A DNA stretch of 64,000 nt from an uncultured Christensenellaceae bacterium (lineage in GTDB: Bacteria; Bacillota; Clostridia; Christensenellales; UBA3700), in the NCBI GenBank assembly GCA_944381365.1, contig CALWKW010000001.1, positions 124,001 to 188,000 on the forward strand. The letters run 5' to 3'. Of this stretch, positions 47,390-57,204 are shown in pieces. Position 1 is the stretch's first letter. Each line of letters starts with the position of its first letter. The position numbers were made by a program, and so were the translations under genes. The notes beneath the pieces were generated by a model. It ran no database searches, had not been told where the DNA came from, and was given only the letters and a program-made list of their open reading frames with translations.

Positions 47390-47488
47390 TTTTGTATTGA
47401 CATTTTTTGTTTGTTTCTCGATATCAAATTGACAAATCTTTTGATTTTTTTATCAAAAATCTAGGATATAGGTCTATAATCAAGAAAA

Positions 47489-48745
47489 TTATTGATTATT
47501 TCTCTTTCCAAACAATCTCTTCATAAATGAAGGAGGTTCGGGGTTGTTGTCCTGTTGTTTGGGCAAAGAATCTATTCTTGTAGGCTGAACAGGTTGTTGT
47601 TGAGGCTGTCCCATGGGAGCAGGTCTTTGTCCCATCATAGGAGGAATATTCTGTTGAGGTTGACTATCATAAATACGAGGTCTTACGGGCTGTTGTTGTG
47701 CCATACCTGCAAAATTAGGTCTTACCTGTCCTTGAATTTGTCCGTTTTGTTGGATACCCTGCTGAGGATTGGGAATATTGTCTGCCTTACAACCTGTAGC
47801 AATCAAAGTGACAACGACTTTGTTTGTCATATTCTTATCAAAGCTGTGTCCGAATATATAAGTAACATCCTTTGAGATAAGACTAGAGATATAGTTGTTG
47901 GCATCTTCAAGTTCGCCGTTTGTTAGGTCATAACCTGTCTGAATACTGAAGATGATACCCGTAGCTCCTGCAATACTTGTGTTGAGAATATCAGCATTTG
48001 CTGCCATCTTAACAGCTTTGAGCATTCTGTCAGAAGAGCTGTCGCCTTCGCACTCGCCTATACCCATGTGTGAATATCCTTTGCCTTTCATAATCGTCTT
48101 GATATCTGCAAAATCAAGATTTACAAGACTAGGATAATTGATAAGGTCACTTATGCTCTTTATAGAGTTCTTAAGAATCTCGTTTGCTTTTGAATAAGCT
48201 TCTGTCATGAGAATATTCTTGTCATATTCAAGCAACTTCTGATTGGGTATAACAATAAGAGAATCGACATATTGTTTAAGTTTTTCAATACCTGCTTCCG
48301 CAACAGCCATTTTTCCTGCCTCAAATCTGAAAGGCTTTGTGACTATTGCTATAACAAGCATATCGGGATTGAGTTCTCTTGCAAGTTTTGCAATCACAGG
48401 AGAAGCTCCCGTACCTGTACCGCCACCCATTCCGGCAGCAATAAAAAGCAAATCGGTGTTTTCGAGCATATCCATCAAAGTCTTTCTGGATTCTTCAGCG
48501 GCTTTTTCGCCGATTTCGGGTTTTGCTCCCGCACCCTGACCTCTTGTAAGCTCTACACCTATCTGTATTCTTTTGTCTTCATCTACTTTTGACATATTGA
48601 GATGCTGGAGATCTGTATTGACTACATAAAAATCCACATCCGTAACACCAAAATCAATCATACTGTTGACAGCATTAGCACCGCAACCGCCTACGCCTAC
48701 GACCTTTATTTTTGTAGCTGTCTGCAATTTGCACTCCTCAGGCAT
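47489..48745 (-). CDS. ftsZ: Cell division GTPase FtsZ
   Basis: Tubulin-like protein forming the Z-ring. The 418 residues carry VVGVGGCGANAVNSM, the GTP-binding GGGTGTG (107-113) and a GTPase core to about 315, then a Q/P/M-rich linker of about 85 residues and the C-terminal peptide PPSFMKRLFGKRNNQ for partner binding. The core residues before the T7 loop are slightly divergent (NLDFADIKTIMKG retains the catalytic Asp). GGAGGT precedes the ATG; it follows ftsA by 15 bp. Confidence 0.96.
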   Translation of the reverse strand: MPEECKLQTATKIKVVGVGGCGANAVNSMIDFGVTDVDFYVVNTDLQHLNMSKVDEDKRIQIGVELTRGQGAGAKPEIGEKAAEESRKTLMDMLENTDLLFIAAGMGGGTGTGASPVIAKLARELNPDMLVIAIVTKPFRFEAGKMAVAEAGIEKLKQYVDSLIVIPNQKLLEYDKNILMTEAYSKANEILKNSIKSISDLINYPSLVNLDFADIKTIMKGKGYSHMGIGECEGDSSSDRMLKAVKMAANADILNTSIAGATGIIFSIQTGYDLTNGELEDANNYISSLISKDVTYIFGHSFDKNMTNKVVVTLIATGCKADNIPNPQQGIQQNGQIQGQVRPNFAGMAQQQPVRPRIYDSQPQQNIPPMMGQRPAPMGQPQQQPVQPTRIDSLPKQQDNNPEPPSFMKRLFGKRNNQ

Positions 48746-48760
48746 AATTCGTACCTCCGA

Positions 48761-49954
48761 TTAACCAAATATTTTTTGTAATAAACTGTTTTTACTATTC
48801 ATTTTGTCCGCAACTTCCAATGTCGCAAACGCTGAAACAAAATAAGGCTTGTCCCATCCTGCCGTATTGCCTTTGAGCAATTTTACTTCTTTTGCAAGCA
48901 AACGCTCAAAATATTTTGTCGCACCTCTTATCTCGCTCAATCCACCGCCTGTAAGATAAAAATTCGTAAGATAATTTATCGAACATACAGCATTGGAAGC
49001 ATAATTCGTGCGAGAATTTGTGAGTTCGTCAATCTCTTTTATTTCATAAATGCACGCATTTACAAAATCCACAAGATTTTCTGCAATCTGACAATGCAAC
49101 AAATTGTTTATATCACGAGCTTTGCACTCATATTGTACATTGCCTCTCATATATTGGTATGTGCTCATCTCATCGCTTTCTATATTGAGAGTAATCTGCG
49201 ACAGCATTTGTTCGGCTGTCTCATAACCTACTCCGAGAGCCTGAGCCAAAGCATCAACCATAAAGCCATATCCGTAAGAAGCGGTCTTTTTGTATTTGAT
49301 GCCGTCCCCTTTGACAAAAGCCAAAGTAGTGGAAGCATACCCCACATCTATGAGTATAGCACCGTTTATTCTAGATTCTTTGTCTATAAACTGAGTACCC
49401 TCAGCCCATACAGAATCTATAAACTTGACATATTTAAAACCTATCTTTGCCGCTATGTCGCAAACCGAATGAATAAATTCGTCTTTTAAGAAAATATACG
49501 ACATATTTGCATAAATGCTTGCGGCACTTTCGCCAATAGGCGAAATGGTGTGCTCTTCTCCATCGAGAATATACTCGAGTGCTGACGAACACAATACGCT
49601 GTAATCAGCCACATTGAAGCTGTCAGCCTTGTTGTGAATATCTTTTATCATAGACTCGTTTATGGTTTTTTTCTTTTTGAGATTTGACAATAACCCGCTT
49701 GTCTTAATAAAAGTAAACTCTGACGGAACGGATACATACAAAGTCTTGCTTTTGAGATTATAATTGCTTTTCTTTATGACTTCGGCAATATAAGAAGGCA
49801 AAGAATCCTTGTCTACCCACTCGCCGTTGTAATAGCCTGGATATTGTACAGATGCAAAATTTTTGATGTTGAAATTATTGTCGGAGGATTTTTGTCCCAC
49901 AACAAACACCAATTTTCCTGAACCTATATCCAATACAGCAATTTCTTCTCTCAT
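48761..49954 (-). CDS. ftsA: Cell division protein FtsA
   Basis: Actin-fold protein that tethers FtsZ to the membrane. The 397 residues show AVLDIGSGKLVFVVG (phosphate 1), LIDVGYASTTLAFVKGDGI (phosphate 2) and YLTGGGLSEIRGA (adenosine motif); a C-terminal amphipathic segment (NSLLQKIFG) is compatible with membrane targeting. It is rather divergent from model FtsAs. The ATG lacks an RBS, and a consensus promoter abuts it, so ftsA is probably leaderless; this promoter sits outside the rest of the dcw series and drives ftsA-ftsZ. Confidence 0.92.
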   Translation of the reverse strand: MREEIAVLDIGSGKLVFVVGQKSSDNNFNIKNFASVQYPGYYNGEWVDKDSLPSYIAEVIKKSNYNLKSKTLYVSVPSEFTFIKTSGLLSNLKKKKTINESMIKDIHNKADSFNVADYSVLCSSALEYILDGEEHTISPIGESAASIYANMSYIFLKDEFIHSVCDIAAKIGFKYVKFIDSVWAEGTQFIDKESRINGAILIDVGYASTTLAFVKGDGIKYKKTASYGYGFMVDALAQALGVGYETAEQMLSQITLNIESDEMSTYQYMRGNVQYECKARDINNLLHCQIAENLVDFVNACIYEIKEIDELTNSRTNYASNAVCSINYLTNFYLTGGGLSEIRGATKYFERLLAKEVKLLKGNTAGWDKPYFVSAFATLEVADKMNSKNSLLQKIFG

Positions 49955-49960
49955 AACTAT

Positions 49961-49989
49961 ATTATAATATTATAATATTATTAAGTCAA
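49961..49989 (-). promoter_or_regulatory. ftsAZ promoter, leaderless arrangement
   Basis: TTGACT (49984-49989), 17-bp spacer and TATAAT (49961-49966), six bases before the ATG at 49954. A second TATAAT at 49969-49974 has no matching -35. Confidence 0.8.
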
Positions 49990-50059
49990 TAAAAAATTAA
50001 AAATTAAAAAAATTATACAAAATATGTCTAAAAATTATTTTAAATAAAATTTCTGTCTT

Positions 50060-50800
50060 TTAATTCTCTACCCAAGTCCAGCCTTTTTTCTCGCCTTCAG
50101 AAATAAGAACGATTTTTCCGCCGGATTTGCTTGTCTCATTTGTATGCTCGAGATAATAGCCATAACAATTTATCATGCTTTCGTCAATATTAGAAGATAT
50201 GGGAAGGCAGAATACCACTCCCGTGTTTGTAGTAAGCCAAATTTCCTCTTCTTTTACTTCAGTCTTTTTGATAAATGAATAAAATCTTGCATTGATAAAC
50301 GAGCACTTCTCTGCTCCCTTTATCATATTGAGCAATGTTTCGGATTTTTCCAATACATATCCGATTTTGACATTTTGAGTGTCGACACCCTCAAGCTGAC
50401 AAAGTTTTTGATCATTTTCGGTGACGATATCGATTACTTTCAATTCTCTGTCGAGTACGGCATATCTTCTGTCAGGCAAAAGCAAAGAAAATACTCCCGT
50501 TCTGTCCGTAACATATATGTAGACATTGTTTGGAAATTTTCTTTCTATCGACAAGACTTTGATTTTGGGAAAACTTATCTCGATATTTTGAATGGCGATA
50601 CCTTCGTCTATGGCAAAAATATTATTTCCGCCTTTTATACCGCTCAATTTAATTATGTCTGACTTTTGCTGTTCGGTCAAAGTAATGTTGTTGGTAGTAT
50701 TGACATTCACATTGCCTACGGCAAAAATAATGTACAACAATACTGCCAACAAAACTACTGTCGCTATTATACCGAAAATAATCAAAAGCCTTTTGTGCAT
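50060..50800 (-). CDS. ftsQ: Cell division protein FtsQ/DivIB
   Basis: Single-span division protein with an external POTRA domain. The 246 residues have a short basic N-terminus, one helix (about 7-30), then the POTRA-like segment with LSGIKGGNNIFAIDEG and the IERKFPNNVYIYVTDR motif, and a beta domain to the end (KVIDI, LEGVDTQNVKIG). The ATG at 50800 has AAGGA 7 bases upstream and lies just after the murA stop. Confidence 0.9.
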   Translation of the reverse strand: MHKRLLIIFGIIATVVLLAVLLYIIFAVGNVNVNTTNNITLTEQQKSDIIKLSGIKGGNNIFAIDEGIAIQNIEISFPKIKVLSIERKFPNNVYIYVTDRTGVFSLLLPDRRYAVLDRELKVIDIVTENDQKLCQLEGVDTQNVKIGYVLEKSETLLNMIKGAEKCSFINARFYSFIKKTEVKEEEIWLTTNTGVVFCLPISSNIDESMINCYGYYLEHTNETSKSGGKIVLISEGEKKGWTWVEN

Positions 50801-50802
50801 CT

Positions 50803-52053
50803 TCAAGTCCTTCTTATGTGTGCTCCGAGGTCGCCCAATACTTTGGACATATCCTCATAACCCCTATCGATATGATGTATTTCTTTGACTATGGTCTGCC
50901 CTTTTGCCACAAGTCCTGCCAATACCAAAGAAGCTCCGCCCCTCAAATCTGTCGCAAGCACTTCTCCGCCGACAAGTTCTTTGACTCCTCTTATGACGGC
51001 TACTCTGCCTTTGATTGTGATATCGGCTCCCAACTTTTTGAGCTCGCTTGCAGTCTTGAATCTTGTCTCAAAAATATTTTCAACAATGACGCTCGTACCT
51101 TTGGATATCGACTGCATAGCCATAATCTGAGATTGCAGATCTGTGGGAAATCCGGGATAGTACATTGTTTCTATACAATCCAGACTTTTTTGTCTGCCTT
51201 TACTCTTTATAAGTATTCTATCATTTTTTATATATATTTTGCAAGTAGTTTTGGATAATTTAGATATAAGCGAAGATATATGTTCGCTGTTGACATTGAC
51301 GAGTTCGACATTTCCGCCGCACATTGCCGCCGCTATAAGATATGTACCCGCCACTATTCTGTCGGGAATAGGAGTGTATTCTGTGCCGTGCAACTTGTCT
51401 ACGCCCTCGATGACGATTACGCTGCTTCCCGCACCTTTTATCTTTGCCCCCATACAATTCAAGAATTTTTGAAGGTCGCAGATTTCCGGCTCTTTTGCAC
51501 AATTTCTTATTACCGTTCGTCCTTTTATGAAGACAGCCGACATCATGAGATTTTCTGTGGCACCTACGCTCGGCAAATCCAATACGATATCGCCGCATTT
51601 GGTGTTTGCCGAATTGCAAAGTATATAGCCGCCCTGCTCCTGTATGTCAATCCCCAATTCTCTGAGTCCTGCGATATGTATATCGATTGGTCTCAATCCG
51701 ATATCACATCCGCCGGGATAAGCCACTTTTGCTTGTTTGAGTCTTGACAACAACGAGCCCAACAAGAATATCGAAGATCTAAGCTCCTTTGCAATTCCTA
51801 CGGGAATCTGAGCATTGGCTACATTTGAATTGTCGATTATGAGATCTCTTCCGTTTTTTATAATTTTGCTACCCAATCCTTCGAGTATTTTTATCATACT
51901 GTCGACATCGCTTATGTCAGGACAATCGTGCAAAACCACTATTTCATCTGTTAATATACTTGCTGCCATAAGAGGTAATATGCTGTTTTTTGCACCGCAG
52001 ATATTTACCTGCCCCTCCAAAGGCAAGCCTCCGTCTATTATGTATTCTTTCAT
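50803..52053 (-). CDS. murA: UDP-N-acetylglucosamine 1-carboxyvinyltransferase
   Basis: First committed peptidoglycan step: PEP plus UDP-GlcNAc. The 416 residues start with YIIDGGLPLEGQVNICGAKNS and carry the catalytic Cys loop YPGGCDIGLRPID, the site of fosfomycin action in the family. Other conserved parts are ENLMMSAV and PGFPTDLQSQIMA. GGAGAG precedes the ATG. Its place between ftsW and ftsQ is where murG or murB often lies. Confidence 0.95.
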   Translation of the reverse strand: MKEYIIDGGLPLEGQVNICGAKNSILPLMAASILTDEIVVLHDCPDISDVDSMIKILEGLGSKIIKNGRDLIIDNSNVANAQIPVGIAKELRSSIFLLGSLLSRLKQAKVAYPGGCDIGLRPIDIHIAGLRELGIDIQEQGGYILCNSANTKCGDIVLDLPSVGATENLMMSAVFIKGRTVIRNCAKEPEICDLQKFLNCMGAKIKGAGSSVIVIEGVDKLHGTEYTPIPDRIVAGTYLIAAAMCGGNVELVNVNSEHISSLISKLSKTTCKIYIKNDRILIKSKGRQKSLDCIETMYYPGFPTDLQSQIMAMQSISKGTSVIVENIFETRFKTASELKKLGADITIKGRVAVIRGVKELVGGEVLATDLRGGASLVLAGLVAKGQTIVKEIHHIDRGYEDMSKVLGDLGAHIRRT

Positions 52054-52106
52054 ATTTCTCTCCTGTTGTAATGAGCTTGGTCAGATATAGACAGCCGAAT
52101 AAGCTC

Positions 52107-53222
52107 TCAATACATTTTATGATTGAGCCAACTTTGTTGTGATTTTGCATCGATATTAGTCAAAATTCCAATGCTCGCCATAAAGCATACCAATGAGGTA
52201 CCGCCATTGCTTACAAACGGAAGAGGCAGACCTGTGGGCGGAATACTTCCCGAAACTACCGCCACATTAAGGAGAGTTTGCACAGCGATTACAGAAGTGA
52301 TGCCTACCGCAAGATATGTATCGAATCTCGTCTTTGCTTTGAGTGCGATTCTTATGCCGCAAACAGAGAGAAAAATAAATACCGTAAGAACGATTACGAT
52401 TCCTACCCAGCCCAATTCTTCTCCTATAATCGAAAGAATAAAATCGCTTTCTGAAAAAGTGAGAAAGAGATATTTTTGTCTTGAATTGAAAAGACCTAGC
52501 CCAAACAATCCGCCGCTGCCCAAAGCATAGTATGACTGAATGAGCTGATATCCTTCCCCCAAAGGAGAAGCCCAAGGGTCGATAAATGCCATAAGTCTTT
52601 TGAGTCGGTATGGCTCTAAAAAGATAAGCCCCACAACTCCCGCAACCACAGGTATTGCCATAATTGCAAAATGCTTTGCTTTGCAACCTCCTGCAAACAG
52701 CATTATCACAACCATTATGCCCACGCACATTGTCACCGACATGTTTGGCTCGAGCATTATCAACAAGCACACTGCCGCTGTCGCCAAAAGAATGGGTATC
52801 ATGTTTTTAAATGTCAAAGCACTCTTTTTGTCAAGACATCCCGCAATAAAAATTACCAATCCGAATTTTGCCAAATCTGACGGCTGAAAAGTAGTGAAAC
52901 CGAGATTTATCCATCTTGTAGCACCATAATTTTCTACACCGAGTCCGGGGACAAATACTAATGCCAACAATACGCACGACAAAATAAGAATATATAATCT
53001 CAATTTTCTAAGTAGTTCAGTGCTTATAAAAGAAAAACCTGCCAAAGCGACCAAAGCGAATACCAATGCTATCGCCTGTTTTTTTACATAGTAAAAACTG
53101 TCGCCGAATTGCATACTCGCCGAATACGAGCTTGCACTATACTGCATTACAAGTCCGAAAACCGACAACAGCACAACACAAGCTATCACACAACTACCTT
53201 CCCAATTTAATTTTCTTTTCAC
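52107..53222 (-). CDS. ftsW: SEDS glycosyltransferase FtsW
   Basis: Septal peptidoglycan polymerase working with a class B PBP. The 371 residues have about ten membrane helices and the SEDS signature (WINLGFTTFQPSDLAKFG, RLMAFIDPWASPLGEGYQLIQS, FILSIIGEELGWVG, PLPFVSNGGTSL). The start is GTG at 53222 with AGGGGA upstream. It follows murD, as usual. Confidence 0.94.
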   Translation of the reverse strand: MKRKLNWEGSCVIACVVLLSVFGLVMQYSASSYSASMQFGDSFYYVKKQAIALVFALVALAGFSFISTELLRKLRLYILILSCVLLALVFVPGLGVENYGATRWINLGFTTFQPSDLAKFGLVIFIAGCLDKKSALTFKNMIPILLATAAVCLLIMLEPNMSVTMCVGIMVVIMLFAGGCKAKHFAIMAIPVVAGVVGLIFLEPYRLKRLMAFIDPWASPLGEGYQLIQSYYALGSGGLFGLGLFNSRQKYLFLTFSESDFILSIIGEELGWVGIVIVLTVFIFLSVCGIRIALKAKTRFDTYLAVGITSVIAVQTLLNVAVVSGSIPPTGLPLPFVSNGGTSLVCFMASIGILTNIDAKSQQSWLNHKMY

Positions 53223-53235
53223 GAATTTTCCCCTA

Positions 53236-54546
53236 TCAAGAAATCAGGCTTTTGATAATCATATTAAAATGTTCGCCTCTTTCCTCATACCCCGAATATC
53301 TGTCAAAACTCGAAGTCGTGGGAGAAAACAAGATATTGCAAACTTTCTTTTCTTTTGCAAGTTCTACCGCTCTTTCCAAAGAAGATGTTATCTCAAAAGT
53401 ATATTCGTGATATGACGGCAAAAAAGACATAATCGAATATACATTGTCTCCGGTAGCGACAATATGTTTGATATTTGAAGGAAGAGAAGCAAAAAAGCCG
53501 TCATAAGCTATGCCTTTATCATAGCCACCCACTATTAAAGCCGTATCTCCGTGCATAGAATTGCATGCTTTGAGAGTGCTGTCGATATTGGTGGCTTTTG
53601 AATCGTTGTAATAGTTTATGCCTTGGATATTTGCGACAAATTCGTTTCTGTATTTCGGAAGACTGAAAGATTTTATGCCATCGATAATATATGTATCCTC
53701 TATTCCTATGAGCTTGCAACAAAGCACCGCAGTCATGACATTATGATAATTGTATTCGCCTTTTATCGGCACTTCGTCCAAAGACATCAAAGGATAGACA
53801 TTTCCTATATCTACCATGATTTTTCCATCCTCCAAAAAACTTCCTTTTACTTTATTCTTGGTACTTACAAAATAAACTTCTGAACTGACCATATCGCAAA
53901 AATCTCTTATGGTCTTATCATCGTAATTCAAAACGGCAAAATCTTCGCTTTTCTGATTTATAAAAATTTTGAATTTTGCCAATGTGTAATTATTAAAACT
54001 CTTGTGTCTTTCATAATGATCGGGAGTAATATTGAGACAAGCCGCCACATCGGGACAAAAATCCCTTATGCTTTCAAGCTGAAAAGAAGACACTTCAAGC
54101 ACCGCTATGTCATCGCTCTCTATATTCAGCACATTATCGCAAAAAGATGTGCCGATATTTCCCAAAGTAAAAGCTTTTTTGTGGCTTTTGTTTATTATTT
54201 CTCCGATTAATTTTGTCGTTGTGGTCTTTCCGTTTGTTCCCGTAACGGCTATGATTTTGCCTTTGCAAAACTTATATCCTAATTCTATCTCTCCTATTAC
54301 GGGCACTCCCAATCTTCTGGCATACCTTACAATCCTATGTTCTTCGTCTATACTAGGGCTTATCGCCACAAATTCTTTGTCGCCGACTATCTCAAAATCT
54401 GTAAGACTGCTTACATCCTCTACTTCTTTGTCATCTATATTCAAAGGAGTATCCGAATATACGCTGACTTTGTATCCGCTTTTTTTGAGAAGATTTACGG
54501 CACCCTTTCCGCTGATGCCATAACCCACTACCAATGCTTTTTTCAC
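53236..54546 (-). CDS. murD: UDP-N-acetylmuramoylalanine-D-glutamate ligase
   Basis: Cytosolic Mur ligase adding D-Glu to UDP-MurNAc-L-Ala. The 436 residues contain an N-terminal Rossmann domain (VVGYGISGKGAV), the ATP loop VTGTNGKTTTTKL, LEVSSFQLE, LNITPDHYERH and the C-terminal YNDSKATN. The start is GTG at 54546 with AGGAGG. Intact and normal in length. Confidence 0.95.
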   Translation of the reverse strand: MKKALVVGYGISGKGAVNLLKKSGYKVSVYSDTPLNIDDKEVEDVSSLTDFEIVGDKEFVAISPSIDEEHRIVRYARRLGVPVIGEIELGYKFCKGKIIAVTGTNGKTTTTKLIGEIINKSHKKAFTLGNIGTSFCDNVLNIESDDIAVLEVSSFQLESIRDFCPDVAACLNITPDHYERHKSFNNYTLAKFKIFINQKSEDFAVLNYDDKTIRDFCDMVSSEVYFVSTKNKVKGSFLEDGKIMVDIGNVYPLMSLDEVPIKGEYNYHNVMTAVLCCKLIGIEDTYIIDGIKSFSLPKYRNEFVANIQGINYYNDSKATNIDSTLKACNSMHGDTALIVGGYDKGIAYDGFFASLPSNIKHIVATGDNVYSIMSFLPSYHEYTFEITSSLERAVELAKEKKVCNILFSPTTSSFDRYSGYEERGEHFNMIIKSLIS

Positions 54547-54554
54547 AAATCCTC

Positions 54555-55562
54555 CTATACGAGGACAGATATCAAAGCTACTCCGCTCATAAAGAATGTA
54601 ATCAAAGCATAAAAGCCTGTAATTCTGTTCTCGTGCACACCTTTATATTCGAGATGATGATGATAAGGAGCTATGAGAAAAACTCTCTTTTTTCTTATCT
54701 TAAAACTCATCACCTGCACTATTACTGATATGCACGATACTATATACATTATGCCTATAAAGAGAATAATCAGAGGCTGAGAAGTAAACAAAGCTATCGA
54801 TACCAATGCTCCCCCTACCGCAAGCGAACCTGTATCTCCCATGAATATTTTTGCAGGATAATTGTTTTGCCATAAAAAAGCAAGCATACCGCCGAGCATA
54901 GCTCCTACAAAATAATTCAAAGATTCTAGATGCTTTGCATAAAAAGTCTGCCCCATCTGATTGGCTTCATAGTATAAAGCATAGATTATGACTGCGAGAA
55001 ACAAAAAATTCACTGACGAAGTTTTTGCCACAAGACCGTCAAGCCCGTCCGTAAGATTGACCGCATTAGTAGTGGCAATATACACAAAAAGACAAAGAGG
55101 GATATACCACCACTCCAAATCGATTGTTTTGTCAGTGAACGGCAAATTCACTACCGTACCGATAAAAAAATTCTTATAGCAATATATCGTGGCGATAACT
55201 GCTATACCCACTTGTCCGATGACTTTTTGATATGCTTTTAGTCCCATATTGTGGTGAGATTTTACTTTCAAAAAGTCATCCAAAAGTCCCACCAGTCCAT
55301 AGCTCAATGTGATTGCCATAGCCACAATACCGCTTCTTTCTCCGCCTACATCGAATATAAGCGTGATAACAATCATCGGCAAAAGAAAAATGATGCCGCC
55401 CATCGTAGGCGTTCCGCTTTTCCCTTCGTGCTTGTCCACATATTCGAGAATAGGTTGTCCCGCTTTTAAAGCTCGCATAATTCTGATTATAAGAGGCGAT
55501 ATTATGAGTGCCGTCAAAAAAGCACTCAATATCGCCAATATCAATTTTACCCCGACCGTCAT
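54555..55562 (-). CDS. mraY: Phospho-MurNAc-pentapeptide transferase
   Basis: Membrane enzyme producing lipid I. The 335 residues have about ten helices, with KSGTPTMGGIIF, the LLDDFLKV Asp pair, NAVNLTDGLDGLV, FMGDTGSLAVGG and the HHHLEYKGVHE loop. The ATG at 55562 (GAGGTGG upstream) is preferred over an in-frame start inside murE at 55586. Note that murF is not between murE and mraY. Confidence 0.96.
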   Translation of the reverse strand: MTVGVKLILAILSAFLTALIISPLIIRIMRALKAGQPILEYVDKHEGKSGTPTMGGIIFLLPMIVITLIFDVGGERSGIVAMAITLSYGLVGLLDDFLKVKSHHNMGLKAYQKVIGQVGIAVIATIYCYKNFFIGTVVNLPFTDKTIDLEWWYIPLCLFVYIATTNAVNLTDGLDGLVAKTSSVNFLFLAVIIYALYYEANQMGQTFYAKHLESLNYFVGAMLGGMLAFLWQNNYPAKIFMGDTGSLAVGGALVSIALFTSQPLIILFIGIMYIVSCISVIVQVMSFKIRKKRVFLIAPYHHHLEYKGVHENRITGFYALITFFMSGVALISVLV

Positions 55563-55573
55563 TTTTCCACCTC

Positions 55574-57010
55574 TCAACCAATCCAACGCAAGACTTCGTT
55601 CATATCACTATACGGAATCTTTGTGTTGTTTTCATCGATATAATTTTCACTGCCTTTTCCTGCAACAAATACCACATCGCCTTTGTCCGCCAATTCGACA
55701 CCCAGCTTTATTGCCTTTGACCTGTCCAATTCGACATACAATTTTCCTTTGGGATTTACTCCTTGCAAAATATCTCCTGCGATACCTTCTCTGCTTTCTG
55801 TACGAGGATTGTCTGATGTAATAATAACGATATCGCTCATTTCGCTGGCAATCTTTCCCATTATCGGTCTTTTGCTGACATCTCTGTCGCCACCGCATCC
55901 GAATATCGTGATAATCTTTTTGTCAGTCATCTCTCTTCCCTCTTTGAGAAGATTGTAAATGCCGTCAGGCGTATGAGCAAAATCCACCACATAAGTAATA
56001 TCGTCTTTTCTCACAACATTGAATCTTCCCTCTGGAGATTTGATTTTTCCTATCGTTTGCATTATTTGAGCATTAGTAAGTCCCACTCGCTTTGCCACCA
56101 CAAGAGCGGACAATAGATTGTAAACATTGAATTTCCCATACAAATTGCAATGTATGTCCATTATGTCGTCAAGCACATTTGCCACAAAGCTTTCTCCCTC
56201 TTTTGTAGATGTGACATTTATCGCAAAAGCATCGCTGGGATTTTCAAGGCCGTAAGTGATTATCGGCAGCTTTTCTTCGCTGACGATTTCAAATCCCAAT
56301 CTGTCGTCCACATTCACGATAGCGAGTTTTGTATTTTTTTTGTCAAAATAACTCTTCTTGCATTTTGCATATTCATCCATATTTCCGAAAAAGTCCAGAT
56401 GATCCTGTGAAAGATTTGTAAAAACCGTCATTTCGCTTAATACCCCGTAGAGCTTTTCGAGATATATGGCATGAGCAGACAATTCCATTACCACATACTC
56501 CATTCCCGAATCGAGCATTTCTCTGAACAATCCGTGCAACATTGAAGGGTCTGGAGTGGTAAGACTTGAAGCTATTCTCTTGTCTGAATATTCATAATAC
56601 ATCGTGCCTATAAGACCGCAATTTATTCTGTTTTGCTGAAGCAACTCTTTTATAAGATAAGCGGTGGTCGATTTGCCGTTTGTTCCCACGACAGTAATTA
56701 TTTTGAGTTTATCGGCAGGATTGCCAAAATAATTTGCCGACATCATGCTGTATGCTTTGCGTGTATCATCGACTTTGATTACAGTCACAAGCGGATTTTG
56801 ATAGTCATTGTTGCACACTATCGCCTTAGCACCTCTTGCTACGGCTTCGTTTGCAAAATTATGGCCGTCTGCCCTGACGCCCGACAAACATATAAAACAA
56901 TCGCCTTCCTCTACTTCTTGCGAATTGATTCGTATGTTGTTTATATCCTTGTTTATATCACCGTATACAGATATGACATTACAATTTTTGACCAATCTTT
57001 CCAATAGCAT
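55574..57010 (-). CDS. murE: UDP-MurNAc-tripeptide synthetase, meso-DAP type
   Basis: Adds the third stem-peptide residue. The 478 residues carry the ATP loop VGTNGKSTTAYL, TTPDPSMLHG, a carbamylated-lysine region, and the substrate-selecting DNPRTE, whose Arg is characteristic of meso-diaminopimelate enzymes as opposed to L-Lys types. GAGG lies 9-10 bases before the ATG. The 194 bp between it and the PBP gene holds no clear promoter, although one TGTCGAA is present. Confidence 0.94.
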   Translation of the reverse strand: MLLERLVKNCNVISVYGDINKDINNIRINSQEVEEGDCFICLSGVRADGHNFANEAVARGAKAIVCNNDYQNPLVTVIKVDDTRKAYSMMSANYFGNPADKLKIITVVGTNGKSTTAYLIKELLQQNRINCGLIGTMYYEYSDKRIASSLTTPDPSMLHGLFREMLDSGMEYVVMELSAHAIYLEKLYGVLSEMTVFTNLSQDHLDFFGNMDEYAKCKKSYFDKKNTKLAIVNVDDRLGFEIVSEEKLPIITYGLENPSDAFAINVTSTKEGESFVANVLDDIMDIHCNLYGKFNVYNLLSALVVAKRVGLTNAQIMQTIGKIKSPEGRFNVVRKDDITYVVDFAHTPDGIYNLLKEGREMTDKKIITIFGCGGDRDVSKRPIMGKIASEMSDIVIITSDNPRTESREGIAGDILQGVNPKGKLYVELDRSKAIKLGVELADKGDVVFVAGKGSENYIDENNTKIPYSDMNEVLRWIG

Positions 57011-57204
57011 ATTCTTTTACCTCGCCGTCTTACCGACTTGCTCCTTATTATTTATATTAATAATGCATATATGTTATGTCTTTTTCCTTCATAATACAAT
57101 AGCTTTAACAATCTTCGACATTATCGTATCGTATTACAAATAATTATCATTTTTAAATGTTATAGCATCGCAAAATACGGCATTATTCCCCTTATTTTGA
57201 TTGA

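Noticed and set aside
57113-57122. 0A box (TGTCGAA on the minus strand) between the PBP gene and murE
   Set aside because: A single 7-base match is expected several times per 64 kb by chance, and no promoter with the right spacing accompanies it.
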